From Chitinophagales bacterium (GTDB lineage Bacteria; Bacteroidota; Bacteroidia; Chitinophagales; Chitinophagaceae), in assembly GCA_013298665.1 (NCBI GenBank), contig JAAFIK010000015.1:1-64000 (forward strand): DNA of 64,000 nt, in the 5' to 3' direction. Position 1 is the first letter of the stretch; each line of letters starts with the position of its first letter. Below are positions 41,938 through 51,514 of this stretch, in pieces. The notes below the pieces were generated by a model, which ran no database searches, was not told the DNA's origin, and saw only the letters and a list, made by a program, of their open reading frames with translations. A program made the position numbers and the translations under genes.

Positions 41938-42708
41938 TTATTTTACGTTATGAACGATCCTGTGGTATAAATATTGCCATATCGTTGGGTGATACCAGAG
42001 TTTACTCTCCCCTGTTGTTTGCTTTACTTGTAATTGATTTGCGAAAGCGTCGTTAATGGCCTGCCTGAGCAGGGGGATCCCGGCGCCCAGTTGCAACAGT
42101 GGATAGGTTACAAAATTATCGGCGAGGGTGGGGGTTACTGTTTCCTGATACAATACCCCTCCTGTATCGATACCCGGATCGACCAGGTGTACGGTAACGC
42201 CACTGTTGGCTTTGTCTTTATGTACCAATGCCCAGTATGTACCATGTACGCCACGGTATTTCGGGGTAATACCCGCGTGCGTATTGATAAAGGGGCAGGA
42301 TATGCCCGTCAATATCTTTTTCGCAATAATCCGTGTACCATTCACCACCACCAAATCAGGTGCTTCCTGTTGCAGCAGTGCCATTGTTGCAGCATCATTA
42401 ACAGAGGGTACGCGGGTAATGATGCTGGCGGGTATTTCGCTGCCATCGAGCCGGAGTGCCGTGGTTAGTTGCTGCACCCGTTTTTTGCTGGTGGCATCCA
42501 GCACCTTTACGATGAAGGCCTGAAAAAGGATCTGGCCGATAACGGTTATCCAACCTAAGTTTTTTATTCTTCTTTTCAGAAACAGCTTACGGTTTACCTT
42601 GTCTTCAATAATGACCCTGCTGATGCAGTAGTCTTTGCTGAGGGCATGATAAACAGCATGGGTAGAGAAGCCGGCTCCGGCAAGGAGTACTATTTTGTTA
42701 TTTTCCAT
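41938..42708 (-). CDS. Formyltransferase-family protein (probable sugar N-formyltransferase)
   Basis: Protein of 256 aa with the formyl-transferase catalytic triad: Asn142 and His144 in FINTHAGITPKYRG and Asp181 in DPGIDTGGVL. The 10-formyltetrahydrofolate site would lie around VVNGTRIIAK. In polysaccharide loci such enzymes formylate amino-deoxy sugars on nucleotide carriers. It overlaps the deacetylase gene by 11 nt and precedes glf by 10 nt. Which amino sugar it uses is not known; the aminotransferase product of the 32056 gene is a candidate. Confidence 0.84.
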   Translation of the reverse strand: MENNKIVLLAGAGFSTHAVYHALSKDYCISRVIIEDKVNRKLFLKRRIKNLGWITVIGQILFQAFIVKVLDATSKKRVQQLTTALRLDGSEIPASIITRVPSVNDAATMALLQQEAPDLVVVNGTRIIAKKILTGISCPFINTHAGITPKYRGVHGTYWALVHKDKANSGVTVHLVDPGIDTGGVLYQETVTPTLADNFVTYPLLQLGAGIPLLRQAINDAFANQLQVKQTTGESKLWYHPTIWQYLYHRIVHNVK

Positions 42709-43693
42709 GTGCTGCTTTCAGTTCGTTTGCCAGACCGGTCATCGTGCAACTGGTAAAATGATATTGCTGGTGCAATTGCTGGTAGTGCAGGAGTATTTTT
42801 TCGAGAAAAGCCATGTTTTCATCCTGGCAGATGCCAAAATTGTGCGGGTGCCACCACAAATGAAAGGTTTTATTGTGCTGAGCCGCATACGTCATGGCTT
42901 TTTTGATGCGGCGCAGACGCAGACCTTCAAGCAGTTTTGCTTTAGGTTTGTATTGCCGGAGAAACCTGCTTGCAGGGATATTGATGGGTACTGTTGCGGC
43001 CATCTCTTCATCGCTGTAGCAGTGATGACCCGTAATGTTGATATAGGCATCGAGCAGGCGAACAGCCCGGCGCAGCAGTGTTTCGTTTTCAAATGGCCTT
43101 GGTTCGTATATCCAGGATTGTTCGTTGCCACGAACACAAGTAATGCCGTTCCCGGCACAGACCTTCAGGTAATCATCGTTGTACTGGTTGCGCGGGAAGA
43201 CAATACTGGTGATTGTCGTTTCGTACTGCTTTGCCGTGGCGATGGCAGCCTTAAGATCTTCCCGGAAATCATCAATGGTTTGTCCGGCCTCCATGCAGTA
43301 GTAATGCGAAAAAGTATGCGTACCCAATTCCTGACCGGGAGTGGCAAGAATGGCTTTTACGAGGTGATGTCCGAAATGATAAGGATCTGTTGCGTAGGAT
43401 TTGCCTACCTGGTTCATATAATCACCATATGGCGACCGTACCGGGTTGTTGTACCGGGGTTGTTGAGTGGGCAGGTTTTGCAGCAATTGTTCCTTTGTTT
43501 CAAAAAAAAGAAATCCTACAGTGGCAAAAGTAGCCTTAATACCATACCGGGTAAACAATTCCAGCATGCGGGGCAAAACGGTGTGTACACCCAGCAGGTG
43601 GTTACCATAACGTTCTATGGTAATCAGATCCCTGACCCCCCACATCAGTTCAAAATCCAGGGAAACAACAAATTTGCCTTTTTTGTTTTGCAT
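42698..43693 (-). CDS. Polysaccharide deacetylase family protein (NodB fold), copy 1
   Basis: Carbohydrate esterase 4-like protein of 331 aa. Motif 1 is VVSLDFELMWG with Asp13, motif 2 the metal-binding HTFSH in LGTHTFSHYY, motif 3 VFPRNQYNDDYL, and a late WWHPHNFG. No signal peptide is present, so it may act in the cytoplasm on lipid-linked or nucleotide sugars. It overlaps the formyltransferase gene, so removal of an acetyl group followed by formylation is a tempting idea, not shown. Confidence 0.87.
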   Translation of the reverse strand: MQNKKGKFVVSLDFELMWGVRDLITIERYGNHLLGVHTVLPRMLELFTRYGIKATFATVGFLFFETKEQLLQNLPTQQPRYNNPVRSPYGDYMNQVGKSYATDPYHFGHHLVKAILATPGQELGTHTFSHYYCMEAGQTIDDFREDLKAAIATAKQYETTITSIVFPRNQYNDDYLKVCAGNGITCVRGNEQSWIYEPRPFENETLLRRAVRLLDAYINITGHHCYSDEEMAATVPINIPASRFLRQYKPKAKLLEGLRLRRIKKAMTYAAQHNKTFHLWWHPHNFGICQDENMAFLEKILLHYQQLHQQYHFTSCTMTGLANELKAAHGK

Positions 43694-43776
43694 GATTTTA
43701 TTACCACAACTGTTGGGTTCGGCACTCCTGCCGGTGTTGTATACGCATCAATAAATAATACCGGCAAAGATATTGC

Positions 43777-45012
43777 CTACGGGGCGTTAAAGATGCGTGC
43801 ATACACTTTTTTATAGGTTTGTACGGCGTTTTCGAGCGAATAAAAATCAGCCGCACCCTTCCGGATGGCTGTCCGGTCAAAGGGGTTGCCCGCAAGAATT
43901 TTATCAATCACAGCCTGGAAAGAGCTATCGGCAAAATCATCCACGATATAACCCGCATGATACCCGGTTACAATTTCTTTTACATCGCCTACACCACTAT
44001 TAGTGATTACCGGAATGCCCATCGACATGATTTCTCCATGTTTGGTGGGAGAGGAGGATATTTTTGAAAAACAGGGTTTGATAAAGAACAGCGAGTAATC
44101 GCTGAAAGACAATAAAACGGGCACTTCATGACGCTTTGCCTGCCGGGTGATGATTTTTTGGGCAGGAATACCATATTGCGCAGCGGTATGGGTAATTTCA
44201 TCATGCCTGTGCGGAGAAATAAACAGAAATTTTGCTTCCGGCTTCCGGTCGCTCAGCAACTTGCAGAAACGCATCATTTCAGCAGTGAGGTACCATCCAC
44301 CGATAGAGCCGAGGTAGCTGATGATAAAATCGCCGGACTGAATACCAAGCTGCTCCCTGAATGTGTTGCGCATCACCGGGTCAACCTTGTCGGGGTTAAA
44401 CAGGTCTAAGTCGGCGCTGCAGGGAATGACTTCAATCGGCAGCGGCTGGTTGGGTACTTCCGGCCAGCGATGAATCTCGTCTTTAGCAGCGTGGGTAAGA
44501 ACGGTATTGAAATCTGCTTCTGCAAGGCATTCGTATTCGTGTTTTTTGAAAAACCGGTATATCCGCTTATATACAGGATTTTTGAGGTTCCACATCCCGC
44601 CATCAACCCTTTCATCGGCCCAGAAGCCCCTGATGTCGTTCAGGAATTTGACACCTGTTTTTCGCTTCATCCATTGTGCAACGAGGGTGGGCAGGCCTAC
44701 CCTCGTATGGATCATATCAAAGGGCTCTGCCTTGTGCAACTGCATTGCCCTACCGCGAAGCTTAAAGAAGTCATATACTGATGATAATACAGGAGGGCTT
44801 TTGTGGTAGGGGATCGACACCCATTTGATGGGATAAGGGGCTATGAGTTCTTCTACATATACCCTGTTGGCAGCGAATTTGTCGGGCTTGTCGCAACTCA
44901 GTATGGTGAAAGCATAGCCGTAAGCCGTAAGCCCGGCAAGATAGGGTATTACCTGGCTCTGCCCCAGGGGGTCGGTCATGCCGTCGTAAGATATAAACAA
45001 AATTCTTTTCAT
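43777..45012 (-). CDS. Glycosyltransferase family 4, copy 2
   Basis: GT-B fold enzyme of 411 aa. It starts ILFISYDGMTDPLGQSQVIP, a signature of a GT4 subgroup common in exopolysaccharide loci. An N-terminal acceptor domain (TRVGLPTLVAQW) is followed by donor-site parts SYLGSIGGWYLTAEMM and KHGEIMSMGIPVITNSGVGD. It lies 27 nt after the second AsnB gene and 83 nt before the deacetylase gene. Sugar and linkage are unknown. Confidence 0.9.
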   Translation of the reverse strand: MKRILFISYDGMTDPLGQSQVIPYLAGLTAYGYAFTILSCDKPDKFAANRVYVEELIAPYPIKWVSIPYHKSPPVLSSVYDFFKLRGRAMQLHKAEPFDMIHTRVGLPTLVAQWMKRKTGVKFLNDIRGFWADERVDGGMWNLKNPVYKRIYRFFKKHEYECLAEADFNTVLTHAAKDEIHRWPEVPNQPLPIEVIPCSADLDLFNPDKVDPVMRNTFREQLGIQSGDFIISYLGSIGGWYLTAEMMRFCKLLSDRKPEAKFLFISPHRHDEITHTAAQYGIPAQKIITRQAKRHEVPVLLSFSDYSLFFIKPCFSKISSSPTKHGEIMSMGIPVITNSGVGDVKEIVTGYHAGYIVDDFADSSFQAVIDKILAGNPFDRTAIRKGAADFYSLENAVQTYKKVYARIFNAP

Positions 45013-45039
45013 GCGGGATATGCTATTCCTGGATATTGT

Positions 45040-46953
45040 TTACGTCATCCATTTTTTGTACCACATCTGGAATATGAGCAGGTACCAGAAGAGGTTATTG
45101 TAATTCCTGTCACCGGCCATAAAGCGGTTGACGATATGCATGACACCTTCTTTTTTAAAAAGTCCGTGATCCATCAGTGCAGTCTCGTTCATGAACTCGT
45201 CTGCATAAGGCTTCAGGTCGTGCCGCAACCAGTCAAATACCGGTATGCCAAAACCCATCTTCGGTCTGTCCATCATTTCTTTGGGCAGGTATTTATGTAC
45301 AATCTCTTTTAAGATGTATTTTTTATCCTGTCCTTTCATTTTGTAAGCAGAGGGCAATTGTGCCGCAAATTCAATCAGGCGATGATCGAGCAGCGGTTCC
45401 CGCCCTTCCAGGGAAGTACTCATCGCTGCGCGGTCTACTTTTACAAGTATATCGTCTACCATATAGGTTTTATAATCCATTGCCAGCATCCTGTCCAACT
45501 GGTCGAGGTCTTCCCGAAACTCTTTTTCTGAATCAAAGAATGAAGGTGCCTGTTCGATGTGTCCGCTAAGAAGGTCGCGTAACTGGTTGCCGGTGTATAC
45601 CTGGCCCAGCATATAGTCCATCATCGTGCAGGCTGTTGGCTGACCATGCCTGAGTATATTGGAAAATCGTTCCCGCTTGATGGGTGCTGCACTGCTACCC
45701 GATATTTTCGCCAGCAAGCTGCCGGGTATGCGGCTCAATATTTTACCGGCGGGCTTGCGTAGTACACCGGGTATATTTTGTACTTTTTTCAGCAGATCAA
45801 GCGCAAGCGGGTATTTATTGTAACCTGCAAAAGTCTCATCTCCCGCATCGGCGCTTAGTGCTACTGTTACCTCCCTGCGTGCCAGGCGGCTTACGAGTGT
45901 GGTCGGAATGATGGACGAGTCGCCAAATGGCTCATCGCAATACAACGCAATCTCAGGAATGATGTCCTGCGCTTCTTTTGTCGTGCAATAGTATTCCGTA
46001 TGATCGGTGCCGAGGTGTGCTGCCACGGCTTTTGCATATACGGCTTCGTTATGGTCTTCCTCAAAAAAACCAATGGTGTAGGTTTTTAATTGCTCTGTCC
46101 GGTTGGCCTGTAGCAGCGCGGTAACGGCCGAACTATCGTATCCGCCACTGAGGAATACCCCTACGGGTACATCGGCAACCATGCGGTACTGACAGGCTGA
46201 TAGCAGTAATTTTTCCGTTTCGGCAATGGCATCCTCCTCTGTAATATTGAGCTTGGGCTTATTATAAGCTGCATATACATCCCAATATTTTTCAATTACG
46301 GGTTCTCCCCCACCGGCCGACAGACTGAGATAATGCCCCGGAAAAAGTTTGTGCGTATGCTCAAATATGGAAAGCGGCGCGAGGATGTACCCATATTGTA
46401 AAAACTGGCGCAAGGCCTGCGGGTTGATCTTTTTTTGAAAACGCGGGTGCTGGTGAAAGCATTTAAGTTCAGAGGCAAAGAGAAACAAACCGTCCTGCCA
46501 GTAATAGTAAAAGGGTTTTACCCCTGCCCTGTCCCGAAAGCAGGTGATGGTTTGTTTTTCAGTGTCATAAAGTACAAATGCAAACATACCAATGAACCGG
46601 TGGATCATAGCCGGGCCCCATGTCTCCCAGGCGTGCAGGATGACTTCTGTATCGGAATGGCTGACAAAGCTGTGTCCGAGTTGTTCCAGTTCGGTCTTTA
46701 CTTCTGCATAATTATACATCTCGCCATTGAAAACGATACACCAGTGTTTGTACCACATGGGCTGGCGTCCGGCATCCGAAAGATCGATGATGGAAAGGCG
46801 ACGATGTCCCAGGCCTACCTGGCTGTTAGTCAACTGAAAGAACTCCTGTCCGCTACCGTCAGGGCCGCGGTGATACAGCACATCGGTAAAACGTGTAAGC
46901 GTTTCTGCTGATGAAGTGTTCCTGAAATCTATAAATCCTGCGATGCCACACAT
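45040..46953 (-). CDS. Asparagine synthase-like amidotransferase (AsnB family), copy 2
   Basis: Enzyme of 637 aa. The glutaminase domain begins MCGIAGFIDF (Cys2), with YHRGPDGSGQE, LGHRRLSIID and FNGEMYNY. The PP-loop of the synthetase domain is LSGGYDSSAVTALL, with ADAGDETFAGYN further on. The ATG at 46953 is fixed by the need for Cys at residue 2; 9 upstream codons are open. It differs clearly from copy 1, so this is not a recent duplication. It stands between two GT4 genes and probably amidates a sugar acid or amino-acid substituent of the polymer. Confidence 0.9.
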   Translation of the reverse strand: MCGIAGFIDFRNTSSAETLTRFTDVLYHRGPDGSGQEFFQLTNSQVGLGHRRLSIIDLSDAGRQPMWYKHWCIVFNGEMYNYAEVKTELEQLGHSFVSHSDTEVILHAWETWGPAMIHRFIGMFAFVLYDTEKQTITCFRDRAGVKPFYYYWQDGLFLFASELKCFHQHPRFQKKINPQALRQFLQYGYILAPLSIFEHTHKLFPGHYLSLSAGGGEPVIEKYWDVYAAYNKPKLNITEEDAIAETEKLLLSACQYRMVADVPVGVFLSGGYDSSAVTALLQANRTEQLKTYTIGFFEEDHNEAVYAKAVAAHLGTDHTEYYCTTKEAQDIIPEIALYCDEPFGDSSIIPTTLVSRLARREVTVALSADAGDETFAGYNKYPLALDLLKKVQNIPGVLRKPAGKILSRIPGSLLAKISGSSAAPIKRERFSNILRHGQPTACTMMDYMLGQVYTGNQLRDLLSGHIEQAPSFFDSEKEFREDLDQLDRMLAMDYKTYMVDDILVKVDRAAMSTSLEGREPLLDHRLIEFAAQLPSAYKMKGQDKKYILKEIVHKYLPKEMMDRPKMGFGIPVFDWLRHDLKPYADEFMNETALMDHGLFKKEGVMHIVNRFMAGDRNYNNLFWYLLIFQMWYKKWMT

Positions 46954-46994
46954 AATGTACTGCGGGTTTAATGAGGGCAAAGGTAAGCGTCCGT

Positions 46995-48080
46995 TTATAA
47001 ACTTGCGCGGTTAAGCGTTTCATCGTATATATGACGCAAACCTTCTATATGTTTGGGTAATGTGAAATTATTCAGTACATGCTTTTGGCCAAGTGCGCCT
47101 AAGCGGTGGCGTTCTTCCGCACCGGCATTGATGATGGCCTGTAGCTGTTGTACAAAATCGCCGGGATCATGCAGGGAGAAATAACGGGCATTCCCCTCCG
47201 CCTGTTCCCGGAAAGACGGAATATCGCTGAGCAACATGGGCATGCCCATGGCCATGGCTTCCAGTACGCTTAGTGAAAATCCCTCAAAAGATGAGGCCAT
47301 TACATACAAATCGTACTGTGGTAATACCTGCTCAATGTTGCGTACCTCACCCATAAGATTGATCGGTACATTGGCGGTATGAATCTGTGCTTCAAGGCTT
47401 GTGCGCAGGGGGCCGGCACCATAAATGTCCAGTTGAACCGGAATATGGCGGAGTTGTTCAAATGCACGGATAAGATAACTGTAGTTTTTCTGTTCCCGCA
47501 GAGCCCCCACTGAAATAATTCTGAATACCGGACCTGCCTGTTGTGGTGCGGTACGTACCGCGGTAAACCGCGCTGCGTCTACAAAAGTGTAGAGTGGATA
47601 GGCTTTCCAGGGTTTGAGTTTCAGAAAACTGAAGTATTCTGTCAGTGCCCCTTTTGCAACAACAATGATTACTGATTTACGCAAGCGGTAAGTTATCTTG
47701 TCGAGCAACCGGATATACCAGCGTTTATACTCTACCGAAGTGGCGATAAAAGCGTGAATCGTCGTAACCAGCGGAATACGCCGGGGTGTTGAAATCCGGG
47801 CGATGATCGTTGGCCAGAAAAGGTGTGTATGCACCAGGGCGGGGCGCTCTTTGCGGACCAGCCGGCCAAAGCGAAACAGCACTAACGGCAACTGGTAAAG
47901 TGAAGCCATATTAAAACAAACGGCTTTATCGCATTTCAACTCTGCCCCAAAGAGATTAAGCGGGATGATGGTGACAACCACATGCTCATATTCCGGCAGC
48001 TCTTTGATGGCGCGCACCAACATGATCTCGGCTCCGCCACGGCCGAGGTCATAAATGAAATGAACGATTTTTTTCTTCAT
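46995..48080 (-). CDS. Glycosyltransferase family 4, copy 3
   Basis: GT-B fold enzyme of 361 aa. It starts IVHFIYDLGRGGAEIMLVRA, continues with ALVHTHLFWPTIIARISTPRRIPLV split over the acceptor domain, and has the donor site EGFSLSVLEAMAMGMPMLLSD. The protein at 60205-61302 is closely related (HLIDDFGRAGAET, STLYWSTIVARLATPRR, EGFALAVLEGMAMGIPMLLSD), so the two are paralogs at separate ends of the locus. It is 10 nt after the FkbM gene. Confidence 0.9.
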   Translation of the reverse strand: MKKKIVHFIYDLGRGGAEIMLVRAIKELPEYEHVVVTIIPLNLFGAELKCDKAVCFNMASLYQLPLVLFRFGRLVRKERPALVHTHLFWPTIIARISTPRRIPLVTTIHAFIATSVEYKRWYIRLLDKITYRLRKSVIIVVAKGALTEYFSFLKLKPWKAYPLYTFVDAARFTAVRTAPQQAGPVFRIISVGALREQKNYSYLIRAFEQLRHIPVQLDIYGAGPLRTSLEAQIHTANVPINLMGEVRNIEQVLPQYDLYVMASSFEGFSLSVLEAMAMGMPMLLSDIPSFREQAEGNARYFSLHDPGDFVQQLQAIINAGAEERHRLGALGQKHVLNNFTLPKHIEGLRHIYDETLNRASL

Positions 48081-48090
48081 ACCGGATGCA

Positions 48091-48855
48091 CTAAAGCGGA
48101 TAAATATGAAGGTCTATCAGGTTGGTGTTGCGCAAAAAATCTTCTCTGGAGAGGTCTTTGCCATCAGCCATGATCCGGTAGTTGAGGGCGTGAATAAAGT
48201 CGTATATATCTTCCAGTCTGTCGCCCTTGGCTACAATTGGTATGGGATGAATAGCTACAATTGCATAGGGTCGCAACGTTTTAAAGGTATGCGCTGCACC
48301 ACGGATGGTGTCGTATTCTGCGCCCTCCACGTCAATTTTGATAAAGGCTATTTTGCCTGATTTCCGCTCTGATACAATGGTGTCAATACTGGTAATGTCG
48401 ATGTCAATGCCATTCAAAGGCCTGTCGCCCAGGTAAGAAACGAGGCTGTTGCTGTTGTCGGCCACACTGTCGGAAATAAAGAAAGTGGTTTTACCTGGCT
48501 CTTTACCCACCGCTTTTTGTATGGTGACAATGGTGTTCTCCGCTTTGTTGATGCGTACCGTTTGCTCCAGAAGACTGAACGTGGCCGGTGCAGGTTCAAA
48601 AGCGATAACCTTTCCGCCTGCTCCGGTAAGCTTTGAGGCAATTACTGCAAATAAGCCGATATGTGCACCTACGTCAAGTACTGTATCGCCGGGGTTTACC
48701 GAAGCTGTAAGAAAGTCGAAGTTTTCTTTCTCATAGCCTGCCGGAAAATAATTAATATAACGGGTGGGTAGCCTTACCCCATAACCGTGATAGGTTTTCT
48801 TCAGCCCCTTGCCAAACGTAAAAAAATTGACAATCTTGTAAATGAGTTCTTTCAT
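48091..48855 (-). CDS. FkbM-family methyltransferase
   Basis: SAM-dependent methyltransferase of 254 aa. Motif I is VLDVGAHIGLFAVIAS (about 59-74), followed by KVIAFEPAPATFSLL and FIKIDVEGAEYDTIRGA, the FkbM signature with Asp-Val-Glu-Gly. Members put O-methyl groups on sugars or polyketides. The ATG at 48855 lies 4 nt after the flippase stop and is preferred over an upstream TTG inside that gene. In this context it probably methylates a sugar of the polymer. Confidence 0.87.
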   Translation of the reverse strand: MKELIYKIVNFFTFGKGLKKTYHGYGVRLPTRYINYFPAGYEKENFDFLTASVNPGDTVLDVGAHIGLFAVIASKLTGAGGKVIAFEPAPATFSLLEQTVRINKAENTIVTIQKAVGKEPGKTTFFISDSVADNSNSLVSYLGDRPLNGIDIDITSIDTIVSERKSGKIAFIKIDVEGAEYDTIRGAAHTFKTLRPYAIVAIHPIPIVAKGDRLEDIYDFIHALNYRIMADGKDLSREDFLRNTNLIDLHIYPL

Positions 48856-48859
48856 GTTC

Positions 48860-50155
48860 TTATACCTGGCTTTTTTTGAAAACAAATCCCATTTGTTTCC
48901 TGGTAAAAAATAAAGTTATCAATAAAATAATAAAGTAGCTGCAACAGTCTGCAACAGCAGCGCCCATTGCACCCCATGTTTTGATAAAAAAATAGTTATT
49001 GGCAAGGCTTATGGCAATGGAACAAAGCGAAAGCATCAGGATCATCTTTTTTTTCTTGTAATAGAGCAGGCTGGTCAGGTAAAAGAAATAGGCAATTACC
49101 CAAAAATAATAGCCTATACAGAGCAGGTAATAATATTTGAGCCCGCCAAAATAGCCTTCAGGTATAAACAGATGGTAGGCTAAGGGGATAAAAATGAGCA
49201 GGAGTATTAATCCGCCGGTCATGATGGCAGCATAGAGCAGAAAGTTCTTCCGCACAGCAGAACGATTGATTTGCGGTGCTGCAAGCAGGCTGTAAATTTT
49301 CGGAGTAATGTATTGCAGGAGGGATGACCCCAGTGTTAGTATAATGGAGGCGAATATACAGGCAATCGCGTACACACCAACCCCGGCATTATTGTCCTGG
49401 CTGCCGGTGAAATGGGAAAGAAAGAAACTGTCGGAAGAATTCATGCAGAATACGCTGAATTGCATGACGATAATAGGAATGCTGTAGACGAGTTCTTCGC
49501 GAATAATGGCTTTTTTAACCCTGCCAAAAAGGTACCCTTTCCGGATAAAAAAATAAAAGGCGAAAACTGTAATGGTCACATACGATACAAGGATGCCTGC
49601 CACGCGGCCCTCCCAGCCCCATTTGAATAACAATATGAGCAGTATGGCGAGTAATACTTCTATGGAAAGCCTACCCAGTACAACCACCATAAATCTGCGT
49701 GTAAGGTTGTTGTTGCGGATCATACTGATGAAGTGCTCAAAAAGAAAAGATAAGAAAGCAGCTATCGGAATCATCCATGTAAAACTTGCCGGGAGGTGGT
49801 ATTTCTCCTGCAGGGTATCGCGAAACAGGTAAAACAGCAGCAGCGATAGCAGAAATACGCTTACCGGCAGGATCAGGCTGCTGGTAAAAGCATCTCGGAA
49901 AGCCGTTTTACCGAGCTTGAAATAATCGGCATTGATGGATTGCAGCACACCCATTGATACAAATGGAACCAGAAAAATAACGGCACTGCTGAAGAGGCTG
50001 AGCACGCCCATATCCGATTTGCTGAGCACATGGGTGAAAAATGGCAACAATAAAAAAGCAACACCCTTACCCAGAAAATTGGTAACGGTGTACATCCCCA
50101 GCGATTTTAATACCGGATTTTTCCTGAGTTTAAGTAGTTGTGCAACAGACGTCAT
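48860..50155 (-). CDS. Wzx-type polysaccharide flippase
   Basis: Polytopic protein of 431 aa with about 12 hydrophobic segments. The N-terminal NFLGKGVAFLLLPFFTHVLS is typical of the Wzx/MviN-like oligosaccharide flippase group of the MOP superfamily. It should move lipid-linked repeat units across the inner membrane. It is 25 nt after a methyltransferase gene and 4 nt before the FkbM gene. It is the only flippase in the window. Confidence 0.9.
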   Translation of the reverse strand: MTSVAQLLKLRKNPVLKSLGMYTVTNFLGKGVAFLLLPFFTHVLSKSDMGVLSLFSSAVIFLVPFVSMGVLQSINADYFKLGKTAFRDAFTSSLILPVSVFLLSLLLFYLFRDTLQEKYHLPASFTWMIPIAAFLSFLFEHFISMIRNNNLTRRFMVVVLGRLSIEVLLAILLILLFKWGWEGRVAGILVSYVTITVFAFYFFIRKGYLFGRVKKAIIREELVYSIPIIVMQFSVFCMNSSDSFFLSHFTGSQDNNAGVGVYAIACIFASIILTLGSSLLQYITPKIYSLLAAPQINRSAVRKNFLLYAAIMTGGLILLLIFIPLAYHLFIPEGYFGGLKYYYLLCIGYYFWVIAYFFYLTSLLYYKKKKMILMLSLCSIAISLANNYFFIKTWGAMGAAVADCCSYFIILLITLFFTRKQMGFVFKKSQV

Positions 50156-50180
50156 CAGGCAGTATTGGTCTGTGGTAATA

Positions 50181-51143
50181 TCATGGCTTTTTGCCTTTTA
50201 CAACTGCGGCGGAGCAGTTATCAAATGGAATAAATCCGCTCCATACGTTGGTCATCCCATATTTACGAAACCAGCCATCCACGGTACTGATGCGCTGCGG
50301 CTGGTCATATTCAGGTGAAAACATATCAAAAGTATCGAGTATGCAAATCTCGCGCAACTGCCCGGGGGGCAGATTTCGAGGTATAGTACCTTCAATATCG
50401 CAGATCGGGATAAAGCGGTTTACAATGCGTCCGAGGCCGATACGGGAGAAAAAGCGGGTGGCTTTGATCATCCAGTCAATATTGTTTTCAATCCGTTTGT
50501 ACAATTTCTCGTTGGACATTTTTTTTGTCCAGCGGCGAAGAAAGTATTTGGCATGCACCTTTGTCCACCAGCCACGAATGGGGTAAAAATCAACCACGAG
50601 TTCGCCCCCTGGTTTCACCATGCTGATCAGGGTTTTTACACTTTTCTCAACATCTGGTGTATGCTGCAACACCCCAACGCAAACAACTTTGTCGAACTGC
50701 CCGGGCATAAAGGGCATATCATATATACTGGCCTGAAAGAGGTGAAACCGGTCATTAGGCCCATTGTTTTTGAAGTTTGCCTCTACGGCATTGCTGTAAT
50801 CAACGCTATAGAGATTACCTTTTGTAAAATCAAGTATGATTTGGGAAAAACGGCCGGCACCTGAACCTACTTCGAGTATGTTCTTTCCCGTAAGGTCTTC
50901 TTTATCCCAACCCGTTTCAGCAAAAAAACGCACTTTAGAGATATCGAGGTTGCTGACTTTATCTACCTGCGTGCCTACAAACTTATTCCATTGGTAGCCG
51001 AAGTTTTCAGTATAGTTGTCATCTTCAACAATCCGGTAGGCCCCGTTTTTATAGGGGAAAACCAGTTTATCTCCGTCCGACAGTCCATCAGTCCCTGTTG
51101 TAAGCGGCCTGCTGTCTGACGGGTTAATCAATTGTATCGACAT
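50181..51143 (-). CDS. Class I SAM-dependent methyltransferase, copy 1
   Basis: Protein of 320 aa. Motif I is NILEVGSGAGRFSQIILDF near residue 87, followed by acidic VDYSNAVEANF and FDKVVCVGVLQHTP, as in ubiquinone/menaquinone-type methyltransferases. It is the first gene of the operon that continues with the Wzx flippase. The methyl acceptor is unknown; a sugar is likely from context. Confidence 0.87.
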   Translation of the reverse strand: MSIQLINPSDSRPLTTGTDGLSDGDKLVFPYKNGAYRIVEDDNYTENFGYQWNKFVGTQVDKVSNLDISKVRFFAETGWDKEDLTGKNILEVGSGAGRFSQIILDFTKGNLYSVDYSNAVEANFKNNGPNDRFHLFQASIYDMPFMPGQFDKVVCVGVLQHTPDVEKSVKTLISMVKPGGELVVDFYPIRGWWTKVHAKYFLRRWTKKMSNEKLYKRIENNIDWMIKATRFFSRIGLGRIVNRFIPICDIEGTIPRNLPPGQLREICILDTFDMFSPEYDQPQRISTVDGWFRKYGMTNVWSGFIPFDNCSAAVVKGKKP

Positions 51144-51514
51144 TTTGTCCTTTGAATTTTTGGTAACCGAACAGGGTTATTCTGGTAAATTTAAATTGAG
51201 TTTAAGCCCACAAAATAACGGCCTAAACGCAAATAATGCAAAATTATTATCCTCCGCACGCGCTGCCTCCTTCCTGTAGCGCTTTATTCTTCGGGCAGGT
51301 ACCCGCCAAAAAACGGGTGCGAATAGTGCGGTCAAACGCTTGCAGATACTATCTTTGCAACCAATTTCAACCTGATCGACCAGCAACCAGCAGTTCTGCC
51401 AGGAAAACCCCGGCTAAACCGTAATGAAATTCGGTTGGTATAACAAGTATTCGTTATGCCACCCCGATGTTACATTCCGGTTGACGGTCGGATTCATCTG
51501 TAAACAACCAACGA
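51144..51514. other. Divergent intergenic region with promoters
   Basis: The 371 nt between divergently oriented methyltransferase and membrane protein genes hold no credible gene; the one short open frame (51177-51386, minus) lacks support. A TAnnTTTG box for the plus strand lies at 51350-51357. The minus-strand promoter of the long flippase operon should also lie here. Confidence 0.5.
51350..51357 (+). promoter_or_regulatory. Candidate -7 box (TATCTTTG)
   Basis: Perfect match to TAnnTTTG on the plus strand, 157 nt before the ATG of the membrane protein gene. No good -33 box was found at the expected distance. Confidence 0.35.

Noticed and set aside
36077-46953. Reading the two AsnB genes as duplicate housekeeping asparagine synthetases
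   Set aside because: Both lie inside polysaccharide operons with overlaps or short gaps, and they differ clearly from each other; a role in polymer decoration fits better.
51177-51386. 69-codon open frame in the divergent intergenic region
   Set aside because: No start context or protein-like pattern, and it lies in the region expected to hold promoters.
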